A stretch of DNA of 64,000 nt, taken from NCBI RefSeq assembly GCF_014650675.1, contig NZ_BMVK01000008.1, positions 62,001 through 126,000 of the forward strand, in the 5' to 3' direction. Origin of the DNA: Streptomyces anulatus. Its GTDB lineage: Bacteria; Actinomycetota; Actinomycetes; Streptomycetales; Streptomycetaceae. This document shows, piece after piece, positions 17,749 to 25,433 of the stretch. The position numbers and the translations under genes are program-made. The notes below the pieces were generated by a model. That model was not told the origin of the DNA. It did not search any database and saw nothing but the letters and a program-made list of their open reading frames with translations. Numbering within the stretch: position 1 is the stretch's first letter; each line of letters starts with the position of its first letter.

Positions 17749-18746
17749 CGCGCCGCCGCCCCACCGGCACCCTGCCGCCCGTGTACCGGGATCCGGACCG
17801 CGACGAGGACACGTTCCGGCTGCGCGTGCCGCCGCCCCGGGCCCCGGGGCGCGCACCGGGCCGCGCGCGGTCGACGGCCCGCTCCCGGGTGCGGCGCAGA
17901 CGCCGCAACCGGCGCCGGGCGGTCTCGCTCGCCGTGCTGGCGCTCGTGGTCGTGGCGGGTGCGGCCCTGCTGGTCGGCCGCCCCTGGCAGGACGGGGGCG
18001 GCCCGGCGGACGCGGCGTCCGACCCGTCCCTCACGGCACCGGCGGGCGGACCGGACAACGCCTCGGAGCCACTGGAGGACCCCCCTCCGTCCACTCCCCC
18101 GCCGTCCCCGTCCGCTTCCGCCTCGGAATCGGGCTCGGACTCGGACTCGGACTCGGACAAGAAGGACGGCGTCCGGGCCGAGGACATCCCCGCCTCGGGT
18201 CCCGGCACGTTCACCGTGGCCCGTGCGGGGGTCGACGCGAAGGGCAGAGGAAGCGCCTACCGGGTCGAGGTGGAGGACGGCACCGGCGTCGACCCCGACC
18301 GGGCCGCCGAGGAGATAGCCGCCGTCCTCGCCCACCCGCGCGGCTGGAGCCACGGCGGTGAGCACACGTTCCGCCAGGTCGCCGACGGGCCGGCCGGGCT
18401 CGTGATCAAGATCGCCACCCCGGCGACCACGGACCGGATCTGCGGCGAGTACGGCCTGAAGACGCGCGGCGAGGTCAACTGCCGGGGCGGCGAGAAGGTG
18501 ATGGTCAATCTGAAGCGCTGGCAGCTCGGTTCGCCGCAGTTCGACGGGCCCGTCGCGGAGTACCGGGCGCTGATCGTCAACCACGAGGTCGGGCACTGGC
18601 TGGGGCGCGGTCACGAGACCTGCCCGGGGAAGGGCCGCCCCGCGCCCGCGATGATGCAGCAGATCGACGGGCTGAAGGGCTGCGTCGCCAACGCCTGGCC
18701 GTACGACGCGAAGGGACGCTATCTGGGCGGCCCGAAGGTGCCGTGA
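17745..18746 (+). CDS. DUF3152 protein with membrane anchor and zinc-protease motif
   Basis: A 333-residue protein with a GTG start overlapping the previous stop (GTGA). An Arg-rich cytoplasmic end (about 1-58) precedes one membrane segment (about 59-78), then a Ser/Asp-rich linker. The DUF3152 domain (about 145-333) contains NHEVGHWLGRGHETC (about residues 279-293), a full HExxHxxGxxH metzincin-type zinc site. The extracellular domain is therefore probably an active metallopeptidase, though the family has no assigned substrate. Confidence 0.85.
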   Translation: MTRRRPTGTLPPVYRDPDRDEDTFRLRVPPPRAPGRAPGRARSTARSRVRRRRRNRRRAVSLAVLALVVVAGAALLVGRPWQDGGGPADAASDPSLTAPAGGPDNASEPLEDPPPSTPPPSPSASASESGSDSDSDSDKKDGVRAEDIPASGPGTFTVARAGVDAKGRGSAYRVEVEDGTGVDPDRAAEEIAAVLAHPRGWSHGGEHTFRQVADGPAGLVIKIATPATTDRICGEYGLKTRGEVNCRGGEKVMVNLKRWQLGSPQFDGPVAEYRALIVNHEVGHWLGRGHETCPGKGRPAPAMMQQIDGLKGCVANAWPYDAKGRYLGGPKVP

Positions 18747-18751
18747 CCTTC

Positions 18752-18780
18752 CCGTAGGGAGCCGGCTCGGCTCCCTACGG
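18752..18780. terminator. Bidirectional terminator after the DUF3152 gene
   Basis: A 12-bp perfect stem (CCGTAGGGAGCC / GGCTCCCTACGG) with a 5-base loop starts six bases after the DUF3152 stop. Confidence 0.8.
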
Positions 18781-18800
18781 AGCCGGCTCCGGCCCGGGAG

Positions 18801-18824
18801 CCTGTCGGGTGACCATCCGACAGG
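18801..18824 (-). terminator. Terminator of the mqnC-amidohydrolase unit
   Basis: CCTGTCGG and CCGACAGG form an 8-bp stem around an 8-base loop, three bases beyond the end of the amidohydrolase-like gene on the minus strand. Confidence 0.65.
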
Positions 18825-18827
18825 CCC

Positions 18828-19478
18828 TCAGCGGGCGCGGTGCACGAGCCGCCCCGCGAGGACCGTCGCCACGCAGGCGCGCGTCCCGCCCGCGCGCAGG
18901 GCCGCCTCGTCGGGCACGTCGAAGACCGCGAGGTCCGCCCGGCCGCCCACGGCCAGCGGGGCGCCCGCCGTACGGGCCAGGTCGCCGCCCGCCGCGAAGG
19001 GGTCCAGGTCCGGCGGTCCGGAGCGCGCGGGCGACGGCGGGACCCGGACCAGACCCGACCGGGAGACGGCCGTGCGCAGCGCGGGGTCCTCCGCGTCGAG
19101 GAGGCCCGCCAGGTGCGTCGTGCCGTGCCGCAGCATCCGCTGGAGCCCGCGCCGGACGGACCCGGCCCGCCGGGCCGTGTCCATCGTCACCGCGAGCCGC
19201 TCGAACTCCTCGCCCCACAGCGGGAGTTCGCCCAGCTCGTCGGACTCGCGGGGGTCGGGGTGGTAGCAGCGGGTGAGCAGCTCAAGGGCCCGGTCCTGGC
19301 GCAGTCCGGGCGTGAGGAGGCCGGGCCAGCGGCGGACCCGGGCGGCCGGGTACGCGGCGACGACCTCCTCGTACGGGCCGAGGGCCGCGATCCGCTCCCC
19401 GTCCACCGCGACCGCACCGTCCGCGACGGCCGCCGCGCCGACCGGGAGGACCAGGGGCGCGGCGTGGATCGTCAGCAC
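18828..19478 (-). CDS. Short, apparently inactive amidohydrolase-like protein next to mqnC
   Basis: A 216-residue protein with the outer beta-domain of amidohydrolases at both ends: LVLPVGAAAVADGAVAVDGERIAALGP at the start and VGGRADLAVFDVPDEAA near the end. The metal-dependent barrel is mostly missing. Where the family has a PGFVDxHxH motif this protein reads PGLLTPGLRQDRAL. One His in MLRHGTTHLAGLLD is not enough for a metal centre. Length is about half the usual 400-450. It lies seven bases from mqnC in the same operon, so it may support menaquinone synthesis non-catalytically. Confidence 0.7.
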   Translation of the reverse strand: MLTIHAAPLVLPVGAAAVADGAVAVDGERIAALGPYEEVVAAYPAARVRRWPGLLTPGLRQDRALELLTRCYHPDPRESDELGELPLWGEEFERLAVTMDTARRAGSVRRGLQRMLRHGTTHLAGLLDAEDPALRTAVSRSGLVRVPPSPARSGPPDLDPFAAGGDLARTAGAPLAVGGRADLAVFDVPDEAALRAGGTRACVATVLAGRLVHRAR

Positions 19479-19485
19479 GGATACG

Positions 19486-20685
19486 TCAGTTGGCGTTGAG
19501 GAGCTTCAGCTCCGGGTGGGCCGTGCCGCCCTCGATCGCGGTGGAGGAGATGTGCGAGACGACGCGCTCGTCGACCGGGTCGTTCGCCGGGTCGTCGTGC
19601 ACGACGAGGTGCTCGTACGTCGTGGCGCGCTGGGCGGGGACCCGGTCCGCCTTGCGGATCAGGTCGATGATCTCCAGCCGGTTGGAGCGGTGCTTGGCGC
19701 CGGCCGAGGAGACGACGTTCTCCTCCAGCATGATCGAGCCGAGGTCGTCCGCGCCGTAGTGCAGCGACAGCTGGCCGACCTCCTTGCCGGTGGTCAGCCA
19801 GGAGCCCTGGATGTGGGCGACGTTGTCGAGGAAGAGCCGGGCGATGGCGATCATCCGCAGGTACTCGAAGAGCGTGGCCTGCGTCTGGCCCTTCAGCTTG
19901 TTGTTCTCCGGCTGGTAGGTGTACGGGATGAAGGCGCGGAAGCCGCCCGTACGGTCCTGGACGTCCCGGATCATCCTCAGGTGCTCGATGCGCTCGGCGT
20001 TGGTCTCGCCGGTGCCCATCAGCATGGTGGAGGTGGACTCGACGCCGAGGCCGTGCGCGATCTCCATGATCTCCAGCCACCGCTCGCCGGACTCCTTGAG
20101 CGGGGCGATGGCGGTGCGCGGCCGGGCGGGCAGCAGCTCGGCGCCGGCGCCGGCGAAGGAGTCGAGCCCGGCGGCGTGGATCCGGCTGATGGCCTCCTCG
20201 GCGGAGACCTTCGAGATCCGGGCCATGTGCTCGATCTCGGAGGCGCCCAGCGAGTGGATGACCAGCTGCGGGTACGCCTTCTTGATCGCGGAGAAGTGCT
20301 CCTCGTAGTACTCCACGCCGAAGTCCGGGTGGTGGCCGCCCTGGAACATGATCTGGGTGCCGCCCAGCTCCACGGTCTCCGCGCAGCGGCGCAGGATGTC
20401 GTCGAGGTCGCGGGTCCAGCCCTTGGCGGTGTCCTTGGGCGGGGCGTAGAAGGCGCAGAACTTGCAGGCCGTCACGCACACGTTGGTGTAGTTGATGTTC
20501 CGCTCGATGATGTACGTCGCGATGTGCTCCGTACCGGCGTAGCGGCGGCGGCGTACGGCGTCGGCGGCGGCGCCCAGCGCGTGCAGGGGCGCGGACCGGT
20601 AGAGGTCGAGCGCCTCCTCCGGGGTGATCCGACCGCCTTCGGCGGCTCGGTCGAGGACGGGCTGAAGGTCGGCCTTCTCGGTCAC
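19486..20685 (-). CDS. mqnC: Cyclic dehypoxanthine futalosine synthase
   Basis: A 399-residue radical-SAM enzyme of the futalosine menaquinone pathway; it cyclises dehypoxanthine futalosine. The cluster motif is CVTACKFCAF (C-x3-C-x2-C, about residues 70-79), preceded by YIIERNINYTNVC, the MqnC signature. The GQTQATLFEYLRMIAIARLFLDN segment matches family members (quoted piecewise as GQTQATLFEYLRM). The GTG start has AAAGGTGA about 8 bases upstream. Confidence 0.96.
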   Translation of the reverse strand: MTEKADLQPVLDRAAEGGRITPEEALDLYRSAPLHALGAAADAVRRRRYAGTEHIATYIIERNINYTNVCVTACKFCAFYAPPKDTAKGWTRDLDDILRRCAETVELGGTQIMFQGGHHPDFGVEYYEEHFSAIKKAYPQLVIHSLGASEIEHMARISKVSAEEAISRIHAAGLDSFAGAGAELLPARPRTAIAPLKESGERWLEIMEIAHGLGVESTSTMLMGTGETNAERIEHLRMIRDVQDRTGGFRAFIPYTYQPENNKLKGQTQATLFEYLRMIAIARLFLDNVAHIQGSWLTTGKEVGQLSLHYGADDLGSIMLEENVVSSAGAKHRSNRLEIIDLIRKADRVPAQRATTYEHLVVHDDPANDPVDERVVSHISSTAIEGGTAHPELKLLNAN

Positions 20686-20757
20686 CGGGCTGTCACCTTT
20701 CGGCGGTTTTTCTACGGATCCTCGGACCGATCCAGCGTACGCCAGCCCCGGGCGCCG

Positions 20758-22749
20758 TCAGCCGCCGGACCTGGTGAGCTTCCCGTACGGGAGACCCGCG
20801 GCGCGTTCCTTCGAGCGGTAGTCCAGGGTGCCGTCGCCGGCGAGGCGGAAGACCACGTCCGCCTCGGTGCCGGTGCACAGGCCGGGTGTGCTGGGGCGGT
20901 CCGGGTCGGTGCGCTCGCGGATGTTCAGCTCCTTCGCGGTGCCGGAGGCGAGGGTGCCGACGCTGTTGCAGGTGACGGTGATGCCGAGTTGGGAGATCGT
21001 CGTGCTCATCCGGACGACCTGCTCGCCGCGTTTCCCCGCGGCGAAGACGGCGGTGAGGGTGCCGTGCGGCTGGCCGGTCGTCTTCTCGGTGACCGGGCCC
21101 TCCCAGGTGCCCACGTAGGCCTTCGGCAGCTCGCCGACCGGGGCCCCGGTCGCGTCGGCGGACTCGGCGGGCGTCGGCTTCTCGGAGTCGGGCGGGGATG
21201 CGGACCCCGACGGGGTTCCGGCGGCGTCACTGCCCCGGTTCCGGTCGGCGTCGCCGCCCGGGAAGAAGCCGTCGAGCAGGCCCGTGCCGAGGGTGACGAC
21301 CGCGAGCGCGCCCGCCACGGCCAGGGCGACCGTGCAGCTGACACGGCGGCCCCGGCGTTCCCCGGAGGTCCGCCGGTTCTCGGCGCTGACGGTCAGGGAG
21401 AGGCGGGGGTCGCCGGCACGCTGACCCGGCAGCCCGCTCGCGCCGTGCGCGCCGTCGCCGCCCTGACGGTAGGTCCCGGCGTGCGCGGGCGGCGGGGGCA
21501 CGGTAGAGGCGGGCTTCGCGCGCGGAGGCGCCGGGGGCGGCGGCGGGGGCGTCCCGTAGGTGTCGTCCTGCGGATGCGGTGTCCCGTACGCGTCGTCCTG
21601 CGGGTGCGGGGTCCGGTACGGCACGTCCTGCGACGCCTCCTGGGGCGCTTCCTGGGGCGCTTCCTGGGGGCGCGGTGTCCCGTACGGGGCTTCCCTCGGC
21701 GCTTCCCGGGGACGCGGTGTCCCGTACGGCGCTTCCTGCGGGCCCGGTACGGGCGGCCCGAACGGCCCGCCCCGGCCCGGTGCCGCCGTTCCCGGCACCG
21801 CTCCCAGCGACGCGCTGCTGAACGGCACCGGTCCCGACTGCACCGGCGCGTCCTGCGGTTCCAGGTCCAGCAGCGCCACCGCGGACCGGCTCACCTCGCG
21901 CACCAGTCCGCCCGGCAGCCAGCCGCCCGCCACCATCGCCGCCGCCCCGCCGGGAGCGAGCGCACGGGCGAGATCCTCCGGGGCGGGCCGGGCCGCCGGG
22001 TCCTTGGCGAGGCAGCCCGCGACCACCTCGCGCAGTTCGCCCTCCAGGTCGCCCAGTTCGGGTTCCTCGTGGACCACCTTGTAGAGGAGGACGGCGGAGG
22101 AGTCGCCCGGGAAGGGGGCCGCGCCCGTCGCCGCGTACGCGAGGACCGCGCCCAGCGAGAAGACGTCGGCCGCGCCCGAGACGTCCCGGCCCCGGATCTG
22201 CTCGGGAGCCATGTAGCCGGGCGAGCCGACGGAGACCCCGGTGGAGGTGAGCGAGACGGTCGCGCCGAGGGCCCGTGCGATGCCGAAGTCGATGAGACGG
22301 GGCCCGTCGAGGGCGAGCAGCACGTTGGACGGCTTCACGTCGCGGTGGACGATGCCCTGCCCGTGGACGACGGCGAGGGCCTCGGCGAGCCCCGCGCCCA
22401 GGGTGCGTACGGCGTGCTCGGGCAGCGGGCCGTGCTCGGTGATCGCCTGCGAGAGCGGCGGCCCGGCGACGTACCCGGTGGCCACCCACGGCACCGGGGC
22501 GTCCGGGTCGGCGTCCAGGACCGGGGCGGTCCACTGGGCGCCGATGCGCCGGGCGGACTCCACCTCGCGCCGGAACCGGGCGCGGAACTGCTCGTCGAGG
22601 GCGAAGTGGGGGTGGACGACCTTGACCGCGACCGTGCGCCCGCCCGCGCTGCGGCCCAGATAGACCCGGCCCATGCCGCCCGCGCCGAGCCTGCCGAGCA
22701 GCCGGTAGGAACCGATGGTGTGCGGTTCGCCCGCTTCCAGCGGCTGCAT
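20758..22749 (-). CDS. Membrane Ser/Thr protein kinase with repeat linker
   Basis: A 663-residue eukaryotic-type kinase. The glycine loop is LGRLGAGGMGRVYLG, the ATP Lys is in VAVKVV, the catalytic loop HRDVKPSNV (about residue 131), DFG in LIDFGIAR, and the activation segment GSPGYMAPEQ. After the kinase (about 1-265) comes a Pro-rich linker with degenerate repeats of YGTPxPQ(E/D)AP (about 330-400). One membrane segment (about 466-488) and an extracellular domain of ~140 residues end the protein. It sits alone between mqnC and mqnA; its signal is unknown. Confidence 0.93.
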   Translation of the reverse strand: MQPLEAGEPHTIGSYRLLGRLGAGGMGRVYLGRSAGGRTVAVKVVHPHFALDEQFRARFRREVESARRIGAQWTAPVLDADPDAPVPWVATGYVAGPPLSQAITEHGPLPEHAVRTLGAGLAEALAVVHGQGIVHRDVKPSNVLLALDGPRLIDFGIARALGATVSLTSTGVSVGSPGYMAPEQIRGRDVSGAADVFSLGAVLAYAATGAAPFPGDSSAVLLYKVVHEEPELGDLEGELREVVAGCLAKDPAARPAPEDLARALAPGGAAAMVAGGWLPGGLVREVSRSAVALLDLEPQDAPVQSGPVPFSSASLGAVPGTAAPGRGGPFGPPVPGPQEAPYGTPRPREAPREAPYGTPRPQEAPQEAPQEASQDVPYRTPHPQDDAYGTPHPQDDTYGTPPPPPPAPPRAKPASTVPPPPAHAGTYRQGGDGAHGASGLPGQRAGDPRLSLTVSAENRRTSGERRGRRVSCTVALAVAGALAVVTLGTGLLDGFFPGGDADRNRGSDAAGTPSGSASPPDSEKPTPAESADATGAPVGELPKAYVGTWEGPVTEKTTGQPHGTLTAVFAAGKRGEQVVRMSTTISQLGITVTCNSVGTLASGTAKELNIRERTDPDRPSTPGLCTGTEADVVFRLAGDGTLDYRSKERAAGLPYGKLTRSGG
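21545..21760. repeat. Degenerate in-frame repeats in the kinase linker
   Basis: Copies of roughly 30 to 45 bases built on TCCCGTACG and CTCCTGCGG / CTTCCTGGGGCG recur here. They encode the TPRPQEAP and TPHPQDD units of the linker. Copy number is likely to vary between strains. Confidence 0.6.
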
Positions 22750-22762
22750 ATGGACTCCCCCT

Positions 22763-22809
22763 GTGAACCCTGCGGACGGTGAACCCGTGGACGGTAAACC
22801 CTGTGGACG
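22763..22809. repeat. Three tandem ~16-bp repeats just upstream of the kinase start
   Basis: GTGAACCCTGCGGACG, GTGAACCCGTGGACG and GTAAACCCTGTGGACG follow each other directly, 14 bases before the kinase ATG on the opposite strand. They occupy the expected ribosome-site/promoter-proximal region. Confidence 0.65.
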
Positions 22810-22960
22810 GTCCGGACCCGGACCGAAGCCTAGGGGGCGCCAACGGCGCGGTCACCGGGAAACGGCCGGACCATTCCCCCTTCTCCGGTCAGGAGGGGAC
22901 CTTTTCGCCCCGGGGAAAGGCGCGAATGTGTTGTTCCGGCGCCTCTCCCATTCCCTCTCC

Positions 22961-23025
22961 GGCAGTCCTGTCCGGCAGTCCCGTCCCTCGGTCCTATCCC
23001 GCAGTCCTATCCAGCGGTCCTATCC
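22961..23025. repeat. Five tandem 13-bp repeats between kinase and mqnA
   Basis: Five direct copies close to GGCAGTCCTATCC fill 65 bases. The rest of the 342-bp gap 22750-23091 shows no gene; it ends in three copies of CAGCCGCT next to the mqnA stop. No folding structure is obvious. Confidence 0.7.
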
Positions 23026-23091
23026 GGGGGCGGAAAGGGAATTCCCCTCATTCCCCGGTTCAACCGTCCGGCCATTCAGCCGCTCAGCCGC

Positions 23092-23973
23092 TCAGCCGCC
23101 GAGCAGCTCCACCCGGACGTCGGCCGGGTAGCCGGTGTCCCGGCCCGTGCGGCGGGCGAACTCGCGGACGCCGGCCAGCTGGTCCGGGCCGAAGCGGAAG
23201 TCGAGCGTCGTGAAGTACTGCTCCAGCACCTCCGCGTCGAAGGCCTCCCAGCGGGCCGCCTGCTCCGCCACCTTGGTGACCTCCTCCAGGGAGAGGTCCC
23301 GGGAGGCCAGGAACGCCTCGTGGACCTGGGCCGCCTGTTCGGGGTGCGCGGCGAGGTAGTCCTTGCGGGCCGCCCAGACGGCGAAGACGAACGGCAGCCC
23401 CGTCCACTCCTTCCACATCTGGCCCAGGTCGTGGACCTGGAGCCCGAGCCGGGGGGCGTCGTGCAGGTTGGCGCGCAGCGCGGCGTCGCCGATCAGCACG
23501 GCGGCGTCCGCCTCCTGCATCATCAGGCCCAGGTCGGGCGGGCAGGTGTAGTAGTCGGGCCGGACGCCGTAGCGCTCGGCCAGCAGCAGTTGCGCCAGCC
23601 GCACCGAGGTGCGGGAGGTCGAGCCGAGGGCCACCCGGGCCCGGTCGAGCTGCTCCAGCGGGAGCTGGGAGACGATCACGCAGGACATGACGGGGCCGTC
23701 GCAGCCGACCGCGATGTCGGGGAAGGCCACCAGGTCGTCGGCGTTGCGCAGGTACTCCACAAGGGTGACCGGGCCGATGTCCAGCTCCCCCTTGATCAGC
23801 TGCTCGCTGAGCCGCTCCGGGGTGTCCTTGGAGAGCTCCAGGTCGAGCAGGGTTCCCGTCCGCGCCAGGCCCCAGTACAGCGGGAGGCAGTTCAGGAACT
23901 GGATGTGGCCGACGCGGGGCCGGCTGCGACGGTCGTCGTCGCCTTCACGGGGGGAGACGGTTGAATTGTCCAC
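23092..23973 (-). CDS. mqnA: Chorismate dehydratase
   Basis: A 293-residue periplasmic-binding-fold enzyme that converts chorismate to 3-enolpyruvyl-benzoate, the first step of the futalosine route. MqnA features include VGHIQFLNCLPLYWGL (about residues 21-36), KGELDIGPVTLVEYLRNAD, SxTSRTSVRLAQLLL, VLIGDAALR and TGLPFVFAVWAARK. Cytoplasmic, no signal peptide. The GTG start at 23973 gives a short Asp/Arg-rich lead. mqnC is 2.4 kb away; mqnB, D and E are not in the window. Confidence 0.96.
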   Translation of the reverse strand: MDNSTVSPREGDDDRRSRPRVGHIQFLNCLPLYWGLARTGTLLDLELSKDTPERLSEQLIKGELDIGPVTLVEYLRNADDLVAFPDIAVGCDGPVMSCVIVSQLPLEQLDRARVALGSTSRTSVRLAQLLLAERYGVRPDYYTCPPDLGLMMQEADAAVLIGDAALRANLHDAPRLGLQVHDLGQMWKEWTGLPFVFAVWAARKDYLAAHPEQAAQVHEAFLASRDLSLEEVTKVAEQAARWEAFDAEVLEQYFTTLDFRFGPDQLAGVREFARRTGRDTGYPADVRVELLGG

Positions 23974-24200
23974 ATCGCGAGGCTAGACCCGCATCCGCCC
24001 ACGAGCATCACCGGGGCCCGCGCGCGCCGCCCCACGCCCCGCCCGTACCCCACTCCGCGCCCTCTTCCGGGGGCCCTCCGCCGGACGCTCGTCGAAGGCC
24101 GTCAAACATTCGGGCGAAGTGATCTTTCCCTCTACCGCTCGCCGGAGACCGCGTGCTAGGCTCGCCCGCAAGTTGCAGTTTGGTTTCCCTTGCAGTACAG

Positions 24201-24231
24201 AGCCTGCGGAGCATGTAACCCGCAGGCTTTT
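24201..24231 (+). promoter_or_regulatory. Terminator-like hairpin in the 5' leader of the cold-shock gene
   Basis: AGCCTGCGG and CCGCAGGCT form a perfect 9-bp stem with a 10-base loop, followed at once by TTTTG. It lies 63-93 bases before the csp ATG, in a relatively A/T-rich leader. No plus-strand gene precedes it, since mqnA runs the other way, so it cannot be the terminator of an upstream gene. It may be an attenuator or temperature-responsive element. The rest of 23974-24293 shows only promoter-type sequence. Confidence 0.6.
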
Positions 24232-24293
24232 GTAGTTTTCAGACTTGTTTGCAGGTTCTGGAGCAGGGCAACCCTTTGGCCCAAGGAGGGCTT

Positions 24294-24497
24294 ATGGCTA
24301 CCGGAACCGTCAAGTGGTTCAACGCTGAAAAGGGCTTCGGCTTCATCGCCCAGGACGGCGGCGGCCCGGATGTCTTCGTTCACTACTCCGCGATCAACGC
24401 GTCCGGGTTCCGCTCCCTCGAGGAGAACCAGGTCGTGAACTTCGACGTCACTCAGGGACCCAAGGGTCCGCAGGCTGAGAACGTCACCCCGGCCTAG
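24294..24497 (+). CDS. Cold-shock domain protein, CspA family
   Basis: A 67-residue nucleic-acid chaperone. RNP1 is KGFGFIAQD and RNP2 is DVFVHYSAI; the start MATGTVKWFNAEKGFGF is classic. A near-perfect ribosome site (AAGGAGG) precedes the ATG. Its position beside mqnA matches the streptomycete gene order that I recall. Confidence 0.97.
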   Translation: MATGTVKWFNAEKGFGFIAQDGGGPDVFVHYSAINASGFRSLEENQVVNFDVTQGPKGPQAENVTPA

Positions 24498-24539
24498 TTG
24501 CCCGGGTCGGTCGATCGCGGCCGTTCATAGCAGTACCCA

Positions 24540-24581
24540 AGGAGCCCCGCTCCCCCGCTTCGGCGGAGGAACGGGGCTCCT
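24540..24581. terminator. Bidirectional terminator between csp and the peptide transporter operon
   Basis: AGGAGCCCCG and CGGGGCTCCT form a 10-bp stem; an inner CCGC-TTCG-GCGG tetraloop hairpin lies between them. It ends 21 bases from the stop of the convergent ATPase gene. Confidence 0.8.
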
Positions 24582-24602
24582 GCCTGTGGACGACCGGATC
24601 CG

Positions 24603-25433
24603 TCAGGCCACGGCGGACCGGGCGGCGACCGCGTCGGCCGGGTCCCAGCCGGCGCGCGGCACGGAGGCCAGCAGCAGCCGGGTGTACGGGTCGCGGGGGT
24701 CGGCGAGCACCTCGGCGGTCGGGCCCTGTTCGACGGCCGTTCCCCGTCGCATCACGACGACCTCGTCGGTGATGTGCTGCACCACCGCCAGGTCGTGGCT
24801 GACGAAGACCAGAGCCACCCCGGTGTCCCGGCGGATGCCGTCGAGCAGCTGCAGGATCTGGGCCTGGATCGACACGTCGAGCGCCGCCACCGCCTCGTCC
24901 AGGACCAGCACCTTCGGGTCGACGGCGAGCGCGCGGGCGATGGCCAGGCGCTGCCGCTGCCCACCGGAGAGCCCGTGCGGCAGGGCCTCGGCCTCGCGCT
25001 CGCCGAGGCCCACCCGGTCCAGCAGCCCGTCGGCCAGGTCCGCGGGCCGGCCGTGCAGCCGCAGCGCCGTGGTCAGACAGCGGCGGGCCGTGAGCCGGGG
25101 GTCGAGCGAGAGGTAGGGGTCCTGGAAGACCATCTGGATCTCCCGCGCGCGGGCCAGCCGGGCCGCCCCGCCGCGGGGGGCGGCGAGTCCCCGGGCCCGC
25201 CCCTCGACCCGGACCGTTCCGGCGTCCGGGCGGACCAGGCCCACCAGCATCCGGGCCACGGTCGTCTTGCCGGAGCCGGACTCCCCGACGATCCCGAGCG
25301 AACCGCCCGCCGGGACGGTGAAGCCGATGCCGTCGGCGGCGGTCAGGCGGCCCTTGCCGGGCAGCGGGTACGTCTTGCGCAGCCCCTCGACCGCGAGCAG
25401 CGGCGCGGGGTCCTGCCCTGAGGGGATCGTCAT
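24603..25433 (-). CDS. Oligopeptide ABC transporter ATP-binding protein (DppF/OppF type)
   Basis: A 276-residue ATPase. Walker A GESGSGKTT, Q-loop MVFQDPYLSLDPR, signature GLSGGQRQRLAIARA, Walker B VLVLDEAVAALDVS and His switch FVSHDLAVV are all present. Note Ala instead of the usual Pro in Walker B (DEAVAALD), a mild variant. It is the last gene of the operon; the ATG overlaps the preceding stop (ATGA). Confidence 0.93.
   Translation of the reverse strand: MTIPSGQDPAPLLAVEGLRKTYPLPGKGRLTAADGIGFTVPAGGSLGIVGESGSGKTTVARMLVGLVRPDAGTVRVEGRARGLAAPRGGAARLARAREIQMVFQDPYLSLDPRLTARRCLTTALRLHGRPADLADGLLDRVGLGEREAEALPHGLSGGQRQRLAIARALAVDPKVLVLDEAVAALDVSIQAQILQLLDGIRRDTGVALVFVSHDLAVVQHITDEVVVMRRGTAVEQGPTAEVLADPRDPYTRLLLASVPRAGWDPADAVAARSAVA

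Noticed and set aside
19273..22782. A 1169-codon open frame on the plus strand opposite mqnC and the kinase
   Set aside because: It is an antisense shadow of GC-rich genes: composition is Gly/Arg/Val-rich without domains, and the minus-strand genes are clear homologues.
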